Notes: generated from the sequence alone by a model not told the origin. A stretch of DNA of 64,000 nt from Mesoflavibacter sp. (GCA_017792345.1 CP051228.1:1736001-1800000); one strand, 5' to 3'. Counted from the first letter of the stretch, positions 25,484 to 34,698 are shown. Made by a program: numbers and translations.

Positions 25484-26608
25484 TTAGAAGGTAACGCGGG
25501 TACCCAGGATCACGACGGTCGCGTCGTTGGAGTTCGCAGCGACGCCGGAGCCCGCTTCGTTTTCCAGGTCGAACCAGTAACCGTTCAGGTGAGCCGACAG
25601 ACCTTCCGCGATGTTGTAGTTCACACCAGCGTGCAGGATCGAGACTTCGTCGTCCTGGCCGTTGCCGTCCGTGTCGTTCTCAGACTGTTGGTACATGATC
25701 GACACTGCGCCCGGGCCGAAGTTGTAAGACGCACCGACGTTCCAGCCGTCGCCCGCGTCACAATTCGTGACCGTCTTCACGCAGTTCGAGTCGCCGTTGT
25801 CCAGGAACGCACCAGCGATCTGGAAGCCAGCGAAACCAACCGTCGCACCGACCATGTACGAGCCGACGTCTTCGTTGTCGACACCGTTCACACCCGACTG
25901 GTCGTCGGCAATGCCGTACGAACCGTCAACACCCAGCGTCACGTCGCCGAACGAACCCGACCAACCGGCAGCGAATTCCCAAGCATTCGCGTTACCGTCG
26001 TTGTTCGTGCCCTGCGCCTGCAGGAACGTCGAGTTCGGCGAGTACGAAACACCAGCGCTGAAACCACCGAAGTTCGGCGTGATGTAGCCGATCTTGTTCG
26101 CGTCACCGGTCATGCCAGCGTGCGAAGCGTAGTAGTGCAGAGCCGTGCTCATGCCCAGGAAGTTGACGTGACGAAGGGCGTTGTTGCCGTCCGTACCCCA
26201 CGTACCAACCTGAACCGAGTGACCCGACGTACCGGCCGCCAGATCGGACACGCCGTCTTCGCCACCGATGAACAGACGGCCGAAACCGCCCGTGAAGTCC
26301 AGCCACGCTTCGTCGAACGTACCAGCGTTGCCGCCGGCACCGCCGTTGGCCCAACGCCACTGGATGTTCGCACGGTACTTCAGGCCGTTGTCAGCCGAAC
26401 CGCGCGCATCCCAAACCAGCTCAGACTGCTGCTCGTTCGCCGTCACGTTGAAACCGGTACCGGCATCAGCCTGGTCACCGTCAAACATAACAGCTTCGTA
26501 AGCCAGAGCGCCCGAGAACGTCATCACCGGGGCTTCAGCCGCCGCAGTACCAGCCGTCAGCAGGGACGCACCGGCCAGCGCCGACGTGGTCAACAGAACT
26601 TTCTTCAT
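25484..26608 (-). CDS. Outer-membrane porin
   Basis: A 374-residue trimeric-type porin. The signal peptide (1-24) ends GTAAAEA; the mature protein has many short alternating strands, is rich in Gly, Asn and Asp, lacks a long hydrophobic run, and ends in the terminal strand VVILGTRVTF with C-terminal phenylalanine, the BAM recognition signal. Two cysteines near 300 (NCVKTVTNC) may form a loop disulfide. GGAGGTATGAA before the ATG is the strongest ribosome site in the window, and the gene uses GTT, GGT and AAC-type codons more than its neighbours, as expected for an abundant protein. A strong terminator follows. It should allow general diffusion of small solutes. Confidence 0.92.
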   Translation of the reverse strand: MKKVLLTTSALAGASLLTAGTAAAEAPVMTFSGALAYEAVMFDGDQADAGTGFNVTANEQQSELVWDARGSADNGLKYRANIQWRWANGGAGGNAGTFDEAWLDFTGGFGRLFIGGEDGVSDLAAGTSGHSVQVGTWGTDGNNALRHVNFLGMSTALHYYASHAGMTGDANKIGYITPNFGGFSAGVSYSPNSTFLQAQGTNNDGNANAWEFAAGWSGSFGDVTLGVDGSYGIADDQSGVNGVDNEDVGSYMVGATVGFAGFQIAGAFLDNGDSNCVKTVTNCDAGDGWNVGASYNFGPGAVSIMYQQSENDTDGNGQDDEVSILHAGVNYNIAEGLSAHLNGYWFDLENEAGSGVAANSNDATVVILGTRVTF

Positions 26609-26936
26609 TTCATACCTCCAAATCAGACCAGGCTAGTCGCCTATTTTGTGGTCCCCGACATGCGGCTGTTAGAACCCATGTCCTTATTGCCATCGTCGTA
26701 CAAACCGCCAGGGCGTTTCACACCACGACAACGTGATAGTCGACCTTCAACCATGTGTTCGAATGAAACGCAATGAGTGCGCATGGACCGGGCCGCTATT
26801 CCACCGGCCATGTGACAAGATTGCAACAAGCCGTCTTCTTGCTGAGTTTCCCTCTAGTTAGCCGGACCCGGCCGCGCCATTCTCTGCCGCGCCGCACAAT
26901 GAAGGATACCCCCGCAGACCACCCTCGCAGGCCGGG
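26609..26936. other. 328-base gap upstream of the porin
   Basis: No gene is evident. The 30 bases next to the porin hold its strong Shine-Dalgarno; the promoter should lie at about 26650-26760, where local AT content is higher, but I could not fix -10 and -35 boxes. Short open frames here on both strands lack ribosome sites. The part near 26880-26936 lies after the stop of the cupin gene and shows no clear terminator. Confidence 0.5.
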
Positions 26937-28154
26937 TCAGTTTTCCGGGCGGAGCACGCCCATCCCGATCAGCTCCTGCAGCAGGCGATCCAGATCCGCA
27001 GTCGGCAAGCCGGCATGCGCGTCCAGGTAATCGCCCCGACCAAAGGACGGCCGCCCCACGATCCAGTCGACAACGGCCTCGCGGCCCGGCGGAATGGGCA
27101 CGCCGCCGCGCGGTCCGACCAACGCCGCCCGGCCACCCTGACGCACAACCTTGAAGCCGGGTCCGGTCCGCGCGAAACGCTTCTCCACCACCTCAACCGG
27201 CAGGGAGAAGCCCATGCGATGGTTTCGGTAGCCCGCTTGATGCGCCCGAATGGCGTCCAGGACGCCGGGATCACGCGACAAGGACCGCAAACGATCACCC
27301 AGATCCGCAATCGCCGCGGCCAGGGCCTCCGGACCCGCATCAGACCGAGGAAGGTTCATCCGGAAAGCCTCGTCCTCGACCGCGAAATCGCTCAGCGCCC
27401 CGATCACATCCAACCCGATCACGCTGGTGACCCCGAAGGCCATGTGAATCGTGCCGCCGCTGGTCGCCAGCGCGTCGTGATACCAGCCACGCGGCAGATA
27501 CAGGACATCACCCGGCCGCATGGTCACTTCCATCAGCAAATCGCCGCGCTGCTGCTCGTGGGCCGGTTCGGCATAGGCATCGTTCTGATGCCGGGCATGA
27601 CGGATCGGGTGCGGCATCCGCGTATTGTAGACACGCCAGACCTTCTCGCCCTCGACATGCAAGGCGAATACGTCATGGGTATCGAAATGCGAATTAAACG
27701 CCTGGCGCTGTTTCCAGGAACAATACAGATTGACCTGCGTCTTGGCATCGTAGGCGGCCTCAAACGCGTCGGCAAGCGCGCTCAGCTCCGGTGTCAATGT
27801 ATCGATGTCGTTCGCCACCAGCGACGCGCCCTGGCGCAGGAACTCCATTACCTTTTCCGGCACCGGCTGCAGCACCGAATTGCCCGCCCGGTCATCGACA
27901 CTTTCGCAATAGGCGCGCGCCGGGACCGGCTGACGGTCCGCCACAAGCATCAAGGACTTGTTGGTCCAGATCGCCGTCTTGTTCAGCAAGCGGGTCAGGA
28001 TATCCCAATCCATCAACCCGCCGAACTTGCCGGCATCGCCCGGAATATGCAGCGGCTTCCTGTCATAGTAGTCCGCGAAGAAAGTTTCGGGTGTCACCGG
28101 TGCAATGATATCGGCGAAGGCCGGGCGATCGCCGGCATTCTCAAAAATCGACAT
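26937..28154 (-). CDS. JmjC/cupin-type protein hydroxylase (RoxA/YcfD-like)
   Basis: A 405-residue Fe(II)/2-oxoglutarate oxygenase of the cupin_4 type. The N-terminal part has ETFFADYYDRKPLHIPGD, the family start. The iron ligands are H156 and D158 in SHFDTHDVF and H226 in GWYHDALA; VEGEKVWRVY and PGDVLYLPRGWYHD complete the double-stranded beta-helix. The C-terminal part is a winged-helix-like region. Relatives hydroxylate ribosomal protein side chains, but the substrate here is open. It starts two bases after the stop of the TPR-sulfotransferase gene, so they are surely cotranscribed and possibly act on the same protein. The start at 28154 (MSIFENAGD) begins the homologous part. Confidence 0.85.
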   Translation of the reverse strand: MSIFENAGDRPAFADIIAPVTPETFFADYYDRKPLHIPGDAGKFGGLMDWDILTRLLNKTAIWTNKSLMLVADRQPVPARAYCESVDDRAGNSVLQPVPEKVMEFLRQGASLVANDIDTLTPELSALADAFEAAYDAKTQVNLYCSWKQRQAFNSHFDTHDVFALHVEGEKVWRVYNTRMPHPIRHARHQNDAYAEPAHEQQRGDLLMEVTMRPGDVLYLPRGWYHDALATSGGTIHMAFGVTSVIGLDVIGALSDFAVEDEAFRMNLPRSDAGPEALAAAIADLGDRLRSLSRDPGVLDAIRAHQAGYRNHRMGFSLPVEVVEKRFARTGPGFKVVRQGGRAALVGPRGGVPIPPGREAVVDWIVGRPSFGRGDYLDAHAGLPTADLDRLLQELIGMGVLRPEN

Positions 28155-28156
28155 GG

Positions 28157-29983
28157 CTAAAGCGACTCCTCGTAACGCGCGGGCAAGGCGCCCAATTCGG
28201 CCAGCAACGGGCCCAGCTTGCCGTCGAACCGTTTCCAACGGGCGACCGAACTCTTGTAGATCGGCCGCCGAACCTGCAGGCGGCTCGCGGTCAGAACGTC
28301 GCGGTCCGTCTCGAAGAATTTGGCCATGGCGGGATCCCAGTCCAGGCCAAGGCGGCCGAGAACCGGCATCACGGTCCCTTCCATATCCGCCACCATGCCT
28401 TCGTACCGGACCGGCGTAATGGCGCTGTCCCAGTCGCGCCAGAAGGTCATCAGCCGGTCGTATTCCCGGTAGTAATGGCCGATATCGCCCAGGTCGTGGT
28501 CGAAGAGCAGATCGCTGCCGAACTTCTGGACATAGATCGACCAACTGACATCCAAGGGATGGCGTTCGGTATTGAGGATAAGGGCTGCCGGAAACATCCG
28601 GCGGATCAGGCCGACATTGACGAAATTGATCGGCAGCTTGTCCGTCACGTGCCGCGCGTTCGGATCGATCGCATCCAGCGACGCGAGATAATCCGCCGCC
28701 ATCTCCTCCAAGGCGCTGTCGGACAGGCCTGCGATGAATCCGGCGAAGTCACCGTCCGGCGGCAGGCGGTCCGTTATGACGCGCGGTATGTCCATCAATT
28801 CGCCCGCGCCGGCGATCGCGGAATGCGAGGCGAGAACCTGCTCCAGCAGTGACGTGCCTGAACGGGGCATGCCGACGATGAAAACCGGCCTGCGGGACGC
28901 ACGCGCGCCTTCCGGCGCCACTGCGTCCTGCGGCGGCAGGGTTCGAAAAATGTCGATCAAGGAATCGTAAAGGCGCTCGGTACCGCGCCGGTCATATTCC
29001 TTGCCGACGCTTTTCAGACCGGCCTTGAACGCCGATTGGGCGCGGCCGTAGAACCGAAACGCGGCATCATAGTCACCCTGTGCTTCATAGGCCTGGGCGA
29101 TGCGATGCGACAGGATGGGCGGCGGATCGGCGGCAAGCCCCTGGCGCTGAAAGGCTGCCAGACCCTCCTTGCGGTAGTCGGCCGGGCTGCGATCCCCCTC
29201 GCCGGACCGGGATTCGACCAGATCCGCATAATCGAACCAGGCGGTCGGGTCGTCGCCATTCTCCGCTATCAACGCCTTCAAAAGGCCCCGTGCCTCATCG
29301 AAAGCGCCTTTGTTGACCAGAAGCGACGCCAGGCGCAGACGCAGTTCCCGGCCGGACGGCACCGCCCGGACGGCCTCCCTGAGAACCGCCAAGGCGCCAT
29401 TCAGGTCCCCCTGTGTCGTCAGGGCGTCCGCCAGGTTGAGCAGGACCGACCCGTCCTTGGGACAGCGCTGGCGGCCGCGCTTCAGTATCTCCAAGGCCTG
29501 ACCGGTTTCGCCCAATGAAGTCAGCAATCCGCCGAGATTGGCGTATGAATCCGGATAGTTGGGCCGAGCCGCGACCGCCGCCTCGAAGGCCGGAATGGCC
29601 AGATCGAAACGCTGCAAGCCTCTATAGGCAATACCCAGATTGTTCAGAATGACCGCTTCGCGCGGCATCTTCCGGCGCAGGTCCTCAAAGATTTTCGCGG
29701 CCTCGCCATAGCGCTGCTGGTCCAGCCGGACGATGCCCATTCCGCTCAACGCCGCCGCGTTGTTGCGGTCGGCGGCATAGCTTTTCTCAAAGAACTTGGC
29801 CGCGTCTTTCAGGTCGCCGTTTTGATGATGCAGCACCCCCATCAAATAGAGCGCGTTCGGCTCCTTCGGCGCGGATTTCAGGATCGCGCTCCCAATCCGC
29901 CGGGCCTCGTCGGTCTGCCCCGCGTTCAGCCGATCGAAAGCCTGCTTCAATTGGCTCTGGATATGGAACGGCGGAGACGGCAT
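28157..29983 (-). CDS. TPR-repeat sulfotransferase
   Basis: A 608-residue fusion. Residues 1-300 are tandem tetratricopeptide repeats (for example NALYLMGVLHHQNGDLKDAA and NLGIAYRGLQRFDLAIPAFE). Residues 360-600 are a PAPS-dependent sulfotransferase with the 5'-phosphosulfate loop FIVGMPRSGTSLLEQVL at about 365-381 and the 3'-phosphate motif ERHPLDVSWSIYVQ. No signal peptide is present, so it should work in the cytoplasm. TPR-linked sulfotransferases resemble tyrosylprotein sulfotransferase and may modify proteins. The start is either ATG 29983 or GTG 29995; neither has a clear ribosome site. The JmjC-type gene follows immediately. Confidence 0.88.
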   Translation of the reverse strand: MPSPPFHIQSQLKQAFDRLNAGQTDEARRIGSAILKSAPKEPNALYLMGVLHHQNGDLKDAAKFFEKSYAADRNNAAALSGMGIVRLDQQRYGEAAKIFEDLRRKMPREAVILNNLGIAYRGLQRFDLAIPAFEAAVAARPNYPDSYANLGGLLTSLGETGQALEILKRGRQRCPKDGSVLLNLADALTTQGDLNGALAVLREAVRAVPSGRELRLRLASLLVNKGAFDEARGLLKALIAENGDDPTAWFDYADLVESRSGEGDRSPADYRKEGLAAFQRQGLAADPPPILSHRIAQAYEAQGDYDAAFRFYGRAQSAFKAGLKSVGKEYDRRGTERLYDSLIDIFRTLPPQDAVAPEGARASRRPVFIVGMPRSGTSLLEQVLASHSAIAGAGELMDIPRVITDRLPPDGDFAGFIAGLSDSALEEMAADYLASLDAIDPNARHVTDKLPINFVNVGLIRRMFPAALILNTERHPLDVSWSIYVQKFGSDLLFDHDLGDIGHYYREYDRLMTFWRDWDSAITPVRYEGMVADMEGTVMPVLGRLGLDWDPAMAKFFETDRDVLTASRLQVRRPIYKSSVARWKRFDGKLGPLLAELGALPARYEESL

Positions 29984-30120
29984 GTAAGGGCTCACGACTG
30001 GACGGCGGGTTGGGCGATGCGCACTATGGCCATCGTCAGGTCGGAGTGCAAATTCTTCGCCCGGCGCGGCTTAGGCGCCGCGGAACACGCCAAGAAACGA
30101 CAGGATTTCGGAGGGACCGC

Positions 30121-30792
30121 ATGAGTGCGATCGACGGGTATCGGCAGGTTCTGGATGCCATCGCGGCGGCAGAGAAGGAAGCCCGCCGTGCAGCGGGCGA
30201 GGTACGCCTGGTCGCGGTGTCGAAAACCTTCGGCGCCGAGGAAATCCGGCCCGTTCTGACGGCAGGCCAAACCCTGTTCGGGGAAAACCGCGTGCAGGAA
30301 GCGGAGGATAAATGGCCCGCCCTGAAGGAAGCGTTTCCTGACACGATCCTGCACCTAATCGGTCCGTTGCAGTCAAACAAGACCAAGAACGCGGTCGCGC
30401 TGTTCGACGCCATCGAATCCGTGGACCGGCCGAAAATCGCCCGGGCCATTGCCAAGGAAGCCGAGAAACAGGGCCGGATGCCGGACGTCTTCCTGCAGAT
30501 CAACACCGGCGAAGAACCGCAGAAGGCCGGCACGCTGCCGGGCGAGGCGGATGCCTTTATCGCCGAGGCCCGCGATGTCCTGAACCTGCCGGTCAAAGGT
30601 CTTATGTGCATCCCGCCGGTGGATGAGCCCCCGGCGCCGCATTTCATGCTGTTGGCCAAGATTGCCGCGCGGAACGGCCTGACCGGCCTGTCCATGGGCA
30701 TGAGCGCGGATTTCGAGACCGCCATCCGCTTCGGTGCCACGCATATCCGCGTCGGCAGCGCCATTTTCGGCGCCCGGCCCAAACCCGCCTAA
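30121..30792 (+). CDS. yggS: YggS-family PLP homeostasis protein
   Basis: A 223-residue PLP-binding protein of the YggS/PLPBP family, which buffers pyridoxal phosphate and affects amino-acid pools. LVAVSKTF (about 30-37) carries the PLP lysine; GENRVQEAEDKW, HLIGPLQSNK, LMCIPP and LSMGMSADFETAI with IRVGSAIFG follow in the order known for the single-domain TIM-barrel fold. GGAGG lies before the ATG at 30121. It is divergent from the TPR-sulfotransferase and convergent with the YkuD gene, with only three bases between stops. Confidence 0.95.
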   Translation: MSAIDGYRQVLDAIAAAEKEARRAAGEVRLVAVSKTFGAEEIRPVLTAGQTLFGENRVQEAEDKWPALKEAFPDTILHLIGPLQSNKTKNAVALFDAIESVDRPKIARAIAKEAEKQGRMPDVFLQINTGEEPQKAGTLPGEADAFIAEARDVLNLPVKGLMCIPPVDEPPAPHFMLLAKIAARNGLTGLSMGMSADFETAIRFGATHIRVGSAIFGARPKPA

Positions 30793-30795
30793 CGG

Positions 30796-31308
30796 CTACA
30801 GCGCCGCGCGAATATCCAGATAGGCCTCGTCCGCCACCGCGCCCAGCAAATCCTGCAAGACCGGGCGGTCCAGGGCGATGCAGCCGGCTGTCGGTTTGCC
30901 CTCGGGATTGCGGCAATGCAGGAAGATCGCGCTGCCGGCTCCGGGCACGACTGGATCGCTGTTGTGATCGGTCGTGACGACGATGTCGTAAAGCCCATCG
31001 GCTCGCCACATCGCCTCATGCGACGCCGGATAGGGCCTCAGAACATGGCGGTTATAGGCCGGATCGTGCGGCGCGTCGCACCAGCCATCCTGTTCGCTCA
31101 GGGGCGAGACCGGCAGGCGGCAGCGCGGCGGGTCGACGCGGTCGGGGCGGAAGTAGACCCGCACCAAACGCCACCGGCCGATCGGCGTCGCGCCATCGCC
31201 CTCGCGTTTCCGCGCGGCGTCGATCAATCCGCTGCGTCCCATCGCGCAAGGGACGACGTCGCCACCCGGCAGAATCAGCCGGGTCCCGTCGGTCACGATG
31301 TCCGTCAT
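30796..31308 (-). CDS. YkuD-type L,D-transpeptidase domain protein
   Basis: A 170-residue protein made of little more than the YkuD fold. The catalytic site is IFLHCRNPEGKPTAGCIAL with H131 and C143; GDGATPIGRWRL and YNRHVLRPY are the other conserved parts. YkuD enzymes make 3-3 cross-links in peptidoglycan or attach lipoproteins to it. No signal peptide precedes the domain, and the start MTDIVTDGTRLIL begins the first strand, so the protein as read would stay in the cytoplasm. Either export is unusual or the enzyme acts on another substrate. The family call is firm; location is not. Confidence 0.85.
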   Translation of the reverse strand: MTDIVTDGTRLILPGGDVVPCAMGRSGLIDAARKREGDGATPIGRWRLVRVYFRPDRVDPPRCRLPVSPLSEQDGWCDAPHDPAYNRHVLRPYPASHEAMWRADGLYDIVVTTDHNSDPVVPGAGSAIFLHCRNPEGKPTAGCIALDRPVLQDLLGAVADEAYLDIRAAL

Positions 31309-31347
31309 GCCCCAATCCCGTGAAGTTCAACGCCCTGACCGTCCCCA

Positions 31348-32574
31348 CTATTGCTTCATGGATTCATATTTCTGCAAGGCTTCCATCATCGCGGCGGGCA
31401 GATCCTCCGCCGGGACAGGGTCGAAGAAGGCGGCGGATTGGGTCCTGCCACCGCCCTGTTCCGCCGTCGCGGACGCGGTGGAAGGGTCGCGCGCCGGTTC
31501 CGGCGATGGGGCGGGAGACGGCGCAGGCGGCGGTGCCGCCGCGGTCTCCGGCGCGGCCGCCACATTCGGCGGCGGGGCCGTCATCGGGGCCTGCGGCGCG
31601 GTCATGGCAGCCTGCGGCGCGGAAGCCGATTGCTGCGACAGGCGCATCAGCATATTGGCGGCCTCGGGCGACAGGGTGGGAACGCCCTGCGCCGCGGCGG
31701 CGGCTGGGTTCACGGGCGCGGAAACAGGCGTCGGTCCGACATCCAATTGCTGACCGGGTACGCGGTTCAGAACCGTCGGAGCCCCCGGCGGCCGCAGGAC
31801 GGCCATGGGTGAGTTCCCCGAAGGCTGCGCGGCAAAGGGCGACCCGACCGGTTGGGCTGCCATCAAGGGGCTGGCCTGGCTGCGCAGCGGGGTCTCCGCC
31901 TGAACGGCCGGCTGTGCCGCCATCTGAGCCGCCGGCCCTTGCGCGCCCGCGGCCGGCGCGATCATCGCGGGCTCGAAGGACGCGGGATCGGACGATGTAT
32001 CCGCCTCAGCCAAAGCGCCGCCGCCCAATTCCGGATCGACGGCGTCCGGCTCTCCACTAAAGGCCGCCACCATGGATCCGGCGACATCGCGCCCGGTCAG
32101 ATCTTCGCTGACATTATCCGCCAGGGCAGACGCGAAACCGAGCGGTCCGCCATAGAGCGTCCCGCCGGCCAATCGCGCGCCAGGGCTGATCTCGTCCCCC
32201 GTCATCGCGCGATAGACCGTTGAGACTCCTGGAATATGCTGCAGCGGATTGACGATATCGATCAGATCCGCAATGCCGAAACCATCCTCGCCGAAAAATT
32301 GATCATGGCGGATACCGACCGGCGCTTCGCCGCTTTGGCGCTCCTCCGGGCGGCTCGGCAGGCGCGTATAGGCGATATTCCCTGCGGCCTCGTTCCCCGC
32401 CGCTTCATGCGCCCGAGCCTGTTGCGGCGGTGCGGCGCGGGACAATGCGGCGGCGAAGCGGCCCTGTTCCTGCATTTCTTCCGGCCGACCGCGCCGAAGG
32501 GCGGCATGGCTCTGCGCCGGTACGCCGGCGGATTGCAGGGACCAGGACGGCAGATCCGTCTGTGGCTGTGTCAT
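31348..32574 (-). CDS. Proline/alanine-rich low-complexity protein
   Basis: A 408-residue protein that I do not recognise. The first 110 residues are ordinary in composition, with GFGIADLIDIVNPLQHIPGVSTVY near 93-116. A helix-breaking Gly-rich stretch (GARLAGGTLYGGPLGFASAL) follows. From about 170 to 390 it is very rich in Ala, Pro, Gln and Met, probably disordered, with repeats such as MTAPQAPMTAPP. The C-terminal 20 residues (MMEALQKYESMKQ) look like a conserved helix. There is no signal peptide. It is divergent from the response regulator gene across 175 bases. The shape suggests a scaffold or surface-linked protein, but nothing is certain. Confidence 0.6.
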   Translation of the reverse strand: MTQPQTDLPSWSLQSAGVPAQSHAALRRGRPEEMQEQGRFAAALSRAAPPQQARAHEAAGNEAAGNIAYTRLPSRPEERQSGEAPVGIRHDQFFGEDGFGIADLIDIVNPLQHIPGVSTVYRAMTGDEISPGARLAGGTLYGGPLGFASALADNVSEDLTGRDVAGSMVAAFSGEPDAVDPELGGGALAEADTSSDPASFEPAMIAPAAGAQGPAAQMAAQPAVQAETPLRSQASPLMAAQPVGSPFAAQPSGNSPMAVLRPPGAPTVLNRVPGQQLDVGPTPVSAPVNPAAAAAQGVPTLSPEAANMLMRLSQQSASAPQAAMTAPQAPMTAPPPNVAAAPETAAAPPPAPSPAPSPEPARDPSTASATAEQGGGRTQSAAFFDPVPAEDLPAAMMEALQKYESMKQ

Positions 32575-32749
32575 GGGACGCCTCTCTCTCCTTCTCCAGC
32601 GCCAAGCCAAGCAATCCCCGTGCCATTTTGATGGCGCCGGTATTCCCCATTTCGTGACTTTCCCAGGCCGGGGCGCTTCGTGCTATGGTCCGCCCGCAAC
32701 GGCGATCCCCCGCAACGGGCGGATCGGAGAGCGGCATACCGGGAGACCC

Positions 32750-33436
32750 ATGAGCGGCAAGAAAATCCTTCTATGCGACGATGACGACGCCCTGCGTCAG
32801 TCGCTCGCGGAACAGCTTCAGCTTCACGAGGAATTCGAGACGATCCAGGTCGGCGCGGCGGGCGATGCCATCGCCGTGGCGAAGGAGCATCATTTCGACG
32901 CTATTGTGCTGGATGTCGGCCTGCCCGACATGGATGGGCGCGAGGCCTGCCGCCTGCTGCGGCGCAACGGCGTAAAATGCCCGGTCCTGATGCTGACCGC
33001 CCATGATTCCGATTCCGACACCATTCTGGGTCTCGACGCGGGCGCCAACGATTATGTCGCCAAGCCGTTCCGCCTGAATGTGCTGCTGGCCCGGCTGCGC
33101 GCCCAGCTGCGCCAGCATGAGCAGAGCGAGGATGCCGTCTTTGCCATCGGTCCCTACAGCTTCCGCCCGGCGCAGAAACTGCTGTTGGAGGAAGAGAAGA
33201 ACAAGAAGATCCGCCTGACCGAAAAGGAAACGGCGATCCTCAAATATCTCTATCGCGCCGGGATGAAGGTGATCTCCCGCGACACGTTGCTGGGCGAAGT
33301 CTGGGGCTATAATGCCGGGGTCACGACCCATACGCTGGAGACCCATGTCTACCGCCTGCGCCAGAAGATCGAGCGCGATCCGTCCAATGCGGAAATCCTG
33401 GTGACGGAGCCCGGCGGCTACAAGCTGGTGCCTTAG
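32750..33436 (+). CDS. OmpR/PhoB-family response regulator
   Basis: A 228-residue two-domain regulator. The receiver (1-120) has the acidic pocket CDDDDA (9-14), phosphoacceptor D55 in IVLDVGLPDMDG, the threonine in MLTAHD and the lysine in VAKPFR. The C-terminal winged helix (about 130-228) includes LTEKETAILKYL and THTLETHVYRLRQKIE, the DNA-recognition helix. No histidine kinase is next to it, so its partner is elsewhere. The ATG at 32750 gives a conserved start; the longer open frame is not used. Its stop codon overlaps the stop of the convergent MFS gene. Confidence 0.93.
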   Translation: MSGKKILLCDDDDALRQSLAEQLQLHEEFETIQVGAAGDAIAVAKEHHFDAIVLDVGLPDMDGREACRLLRRNGVKCPVLMLTAHDSDSDTILGLDAGANDYVAKPFRLNVLLARLRAQLRQHEQSEDAVFAIGPYSFRPAQKLLLEEEKNKKIRLTEKETAILKYLYRAGMKVISRDTLLGEVWGYNAGVTTHTLETHVYRLRQKIERDPSNAEILVTEPGGYKLVP

Positions 33437-34698
33437 GAGCGAACGGCCTGCGGGCTGTTGCCCTTGGGACCGGCCGCCCGAATCCGGCGATGAATTGCCA
33501 GCGCGGCAGCCGTTGCGCAGAGGGTCGACAATGCCGCCGTCCACCATCCGGCGGACCAGCCCAGCGCGCTCGACCCGACCCAACCGACAATGATCGGACC
33601 GGCCAGAACACCCAGATTGCGGCCGCTCATCAGCATGCCGAAGGCAGCGGTCCCGGCGCCCCCCGGACCCAGGATCCGGCCCGGCAGGGCGAAAAGACAG
33701 GTCGGTGTAACGCCGGCGAAAAATCCGTAAGCCAGCAGCACCGCGATTCCGGTCCAATCCGTTCCCGCAAACGGACCCAGGAACAGCACAACCACCTGGC
33801 CGGCCAGGACCGCCGCCAGCAGCCGCGCGATGGGCAGGCCGGAGGTCAGCAGGATCGCGGCGAACAGGTTGCAGGCGGCGATCGCCGCCACTGTCAGACC
33901 ATACATTTCCTTCGCGCGGGCATGGTTCAGCCCGCGGTCGGCGACCAGATATTCCGGCAACCAGCTTAACACCGCGATATTCTGCAACGCCCAGAAACTG
34001 AAACACAGCGCGACCAGGATCAGGACACGCCGGGCCGAAGGCGGCAGGTCCGGCGCACCGCCCTTCGCGGTCGGCAAGGCGAGACGCCGCCCGTCGCCCC
34101 GGGCCAGATAGAGGGTCCACAGGGCCATCCCGACCGCCAGAATCACACCGCCCCACCAGACGCTGGGCCAGACCGATCCCGCCGGAAGCACGCTCTCCGC
34201 CGCGCGGCCGATCAGCGTCGCCACCAATCCGCCCAACGGAATCCAGGTTGCCGACAACGCCGCCGCCAAGGGCAGATGGCGCGGCGCGGCATTGCGGGTC
34301 ATCAAGGTCGGTCCGGCGACGGCCAGGATCGCCATGGCGAGGCCTTCCAACGCCCGGCCGGCCAGAACCGCCCAACCGCTCTGCGGCCAAACGAGAATGG
34401 GCATCGCGCCAACCACCACCAGGACGCAGCCTGCGACCAGCCAGGCCGCCGTCGACTGGCGCTGCATCGCCAGGCCGATTTTCAGGGACAGGCCGAGACC
34501 GATCACGGCGAATACCGACATGAATCCGCCCGCCAGCTCAGGACCATAATCGAACCGATCCAGCATTTCCGGCAGAACCGGCGGCAGTTTCAGCTGTTGA
34601 TAGGCCGCCAGGAGCGCGACGCAGAGCCCGAAAGCGATGCCGGTCCAATCGCTGCGGCGCCCCACTTCCCGAGGGTCGCTGGCCGGTCCGTCGGTCAT
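33433..34698 (-). CDS. Major facilitator superfamily transporter
   Basis: A 421-residue membrane protein with twelve predicted helices in two bundles, split by a cytoplasmic loop near 200-215 (RGDGRRLALPTAKGG). Helix 1 begins after WTGIAFGLCVALL and the conserved loop after helix 2 is degenerate (MQRQSTAAW). The family is related to nitrate/cyanate and drug exporters in general outline, but I cannot assign a substrate. The reading frame continues upstream past 36 kb, but homology and the charge pattern begin at MTDGPASDPREVG (34698). Four bases overlap with the stop of the response regulator on the opposite strand. Confidence 0.88.
   Translation of the reverse strand: MTDGPASDPREVGRRSDWTGIAFGLCVALLAAYQQLKLPPVLPEMLDRFDYGPELAGGFMSVFAVIGLGLSLKIGLAMQRQSTAAWLVAGCVLVVVGAMPILVWPQSGWAVLAGRALEGLAMAILAVAGPTLMTRNAAPRHLPLAAALSATWIPLGGLVATLIGRAAESVLPAGSVWPSVWWGGVILAVGMALWTLYLARGDGRRLALPTAKGGAPDLPPSARRVLILVALCFSFWALQNIAVLSWLPEYLVADRGLNHARAKEMYGLTVAAIAACNLFAAILLTSGLPIARLLAAVLAGQVVVLFLGPFAGTDWTGIAVLLAYGFFAGVTPTCLFALPGRILGPGGAGTAAFGMLMSGRNLGVLAGPIIVGWVGSSALGWSAGWWTAALSTLCATAAALAIHRRIRAAGPKGNSPQAVRS

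Noticed and set aside
24725-26776. A 683-codon open frame on the plus strand opposite the porin
   Set aside because: It is antisense to lptE, DUF3576 and porin genes with clear signal peptides and motifs. Its product has skewed composition, and the open frame reflects the high GC content.
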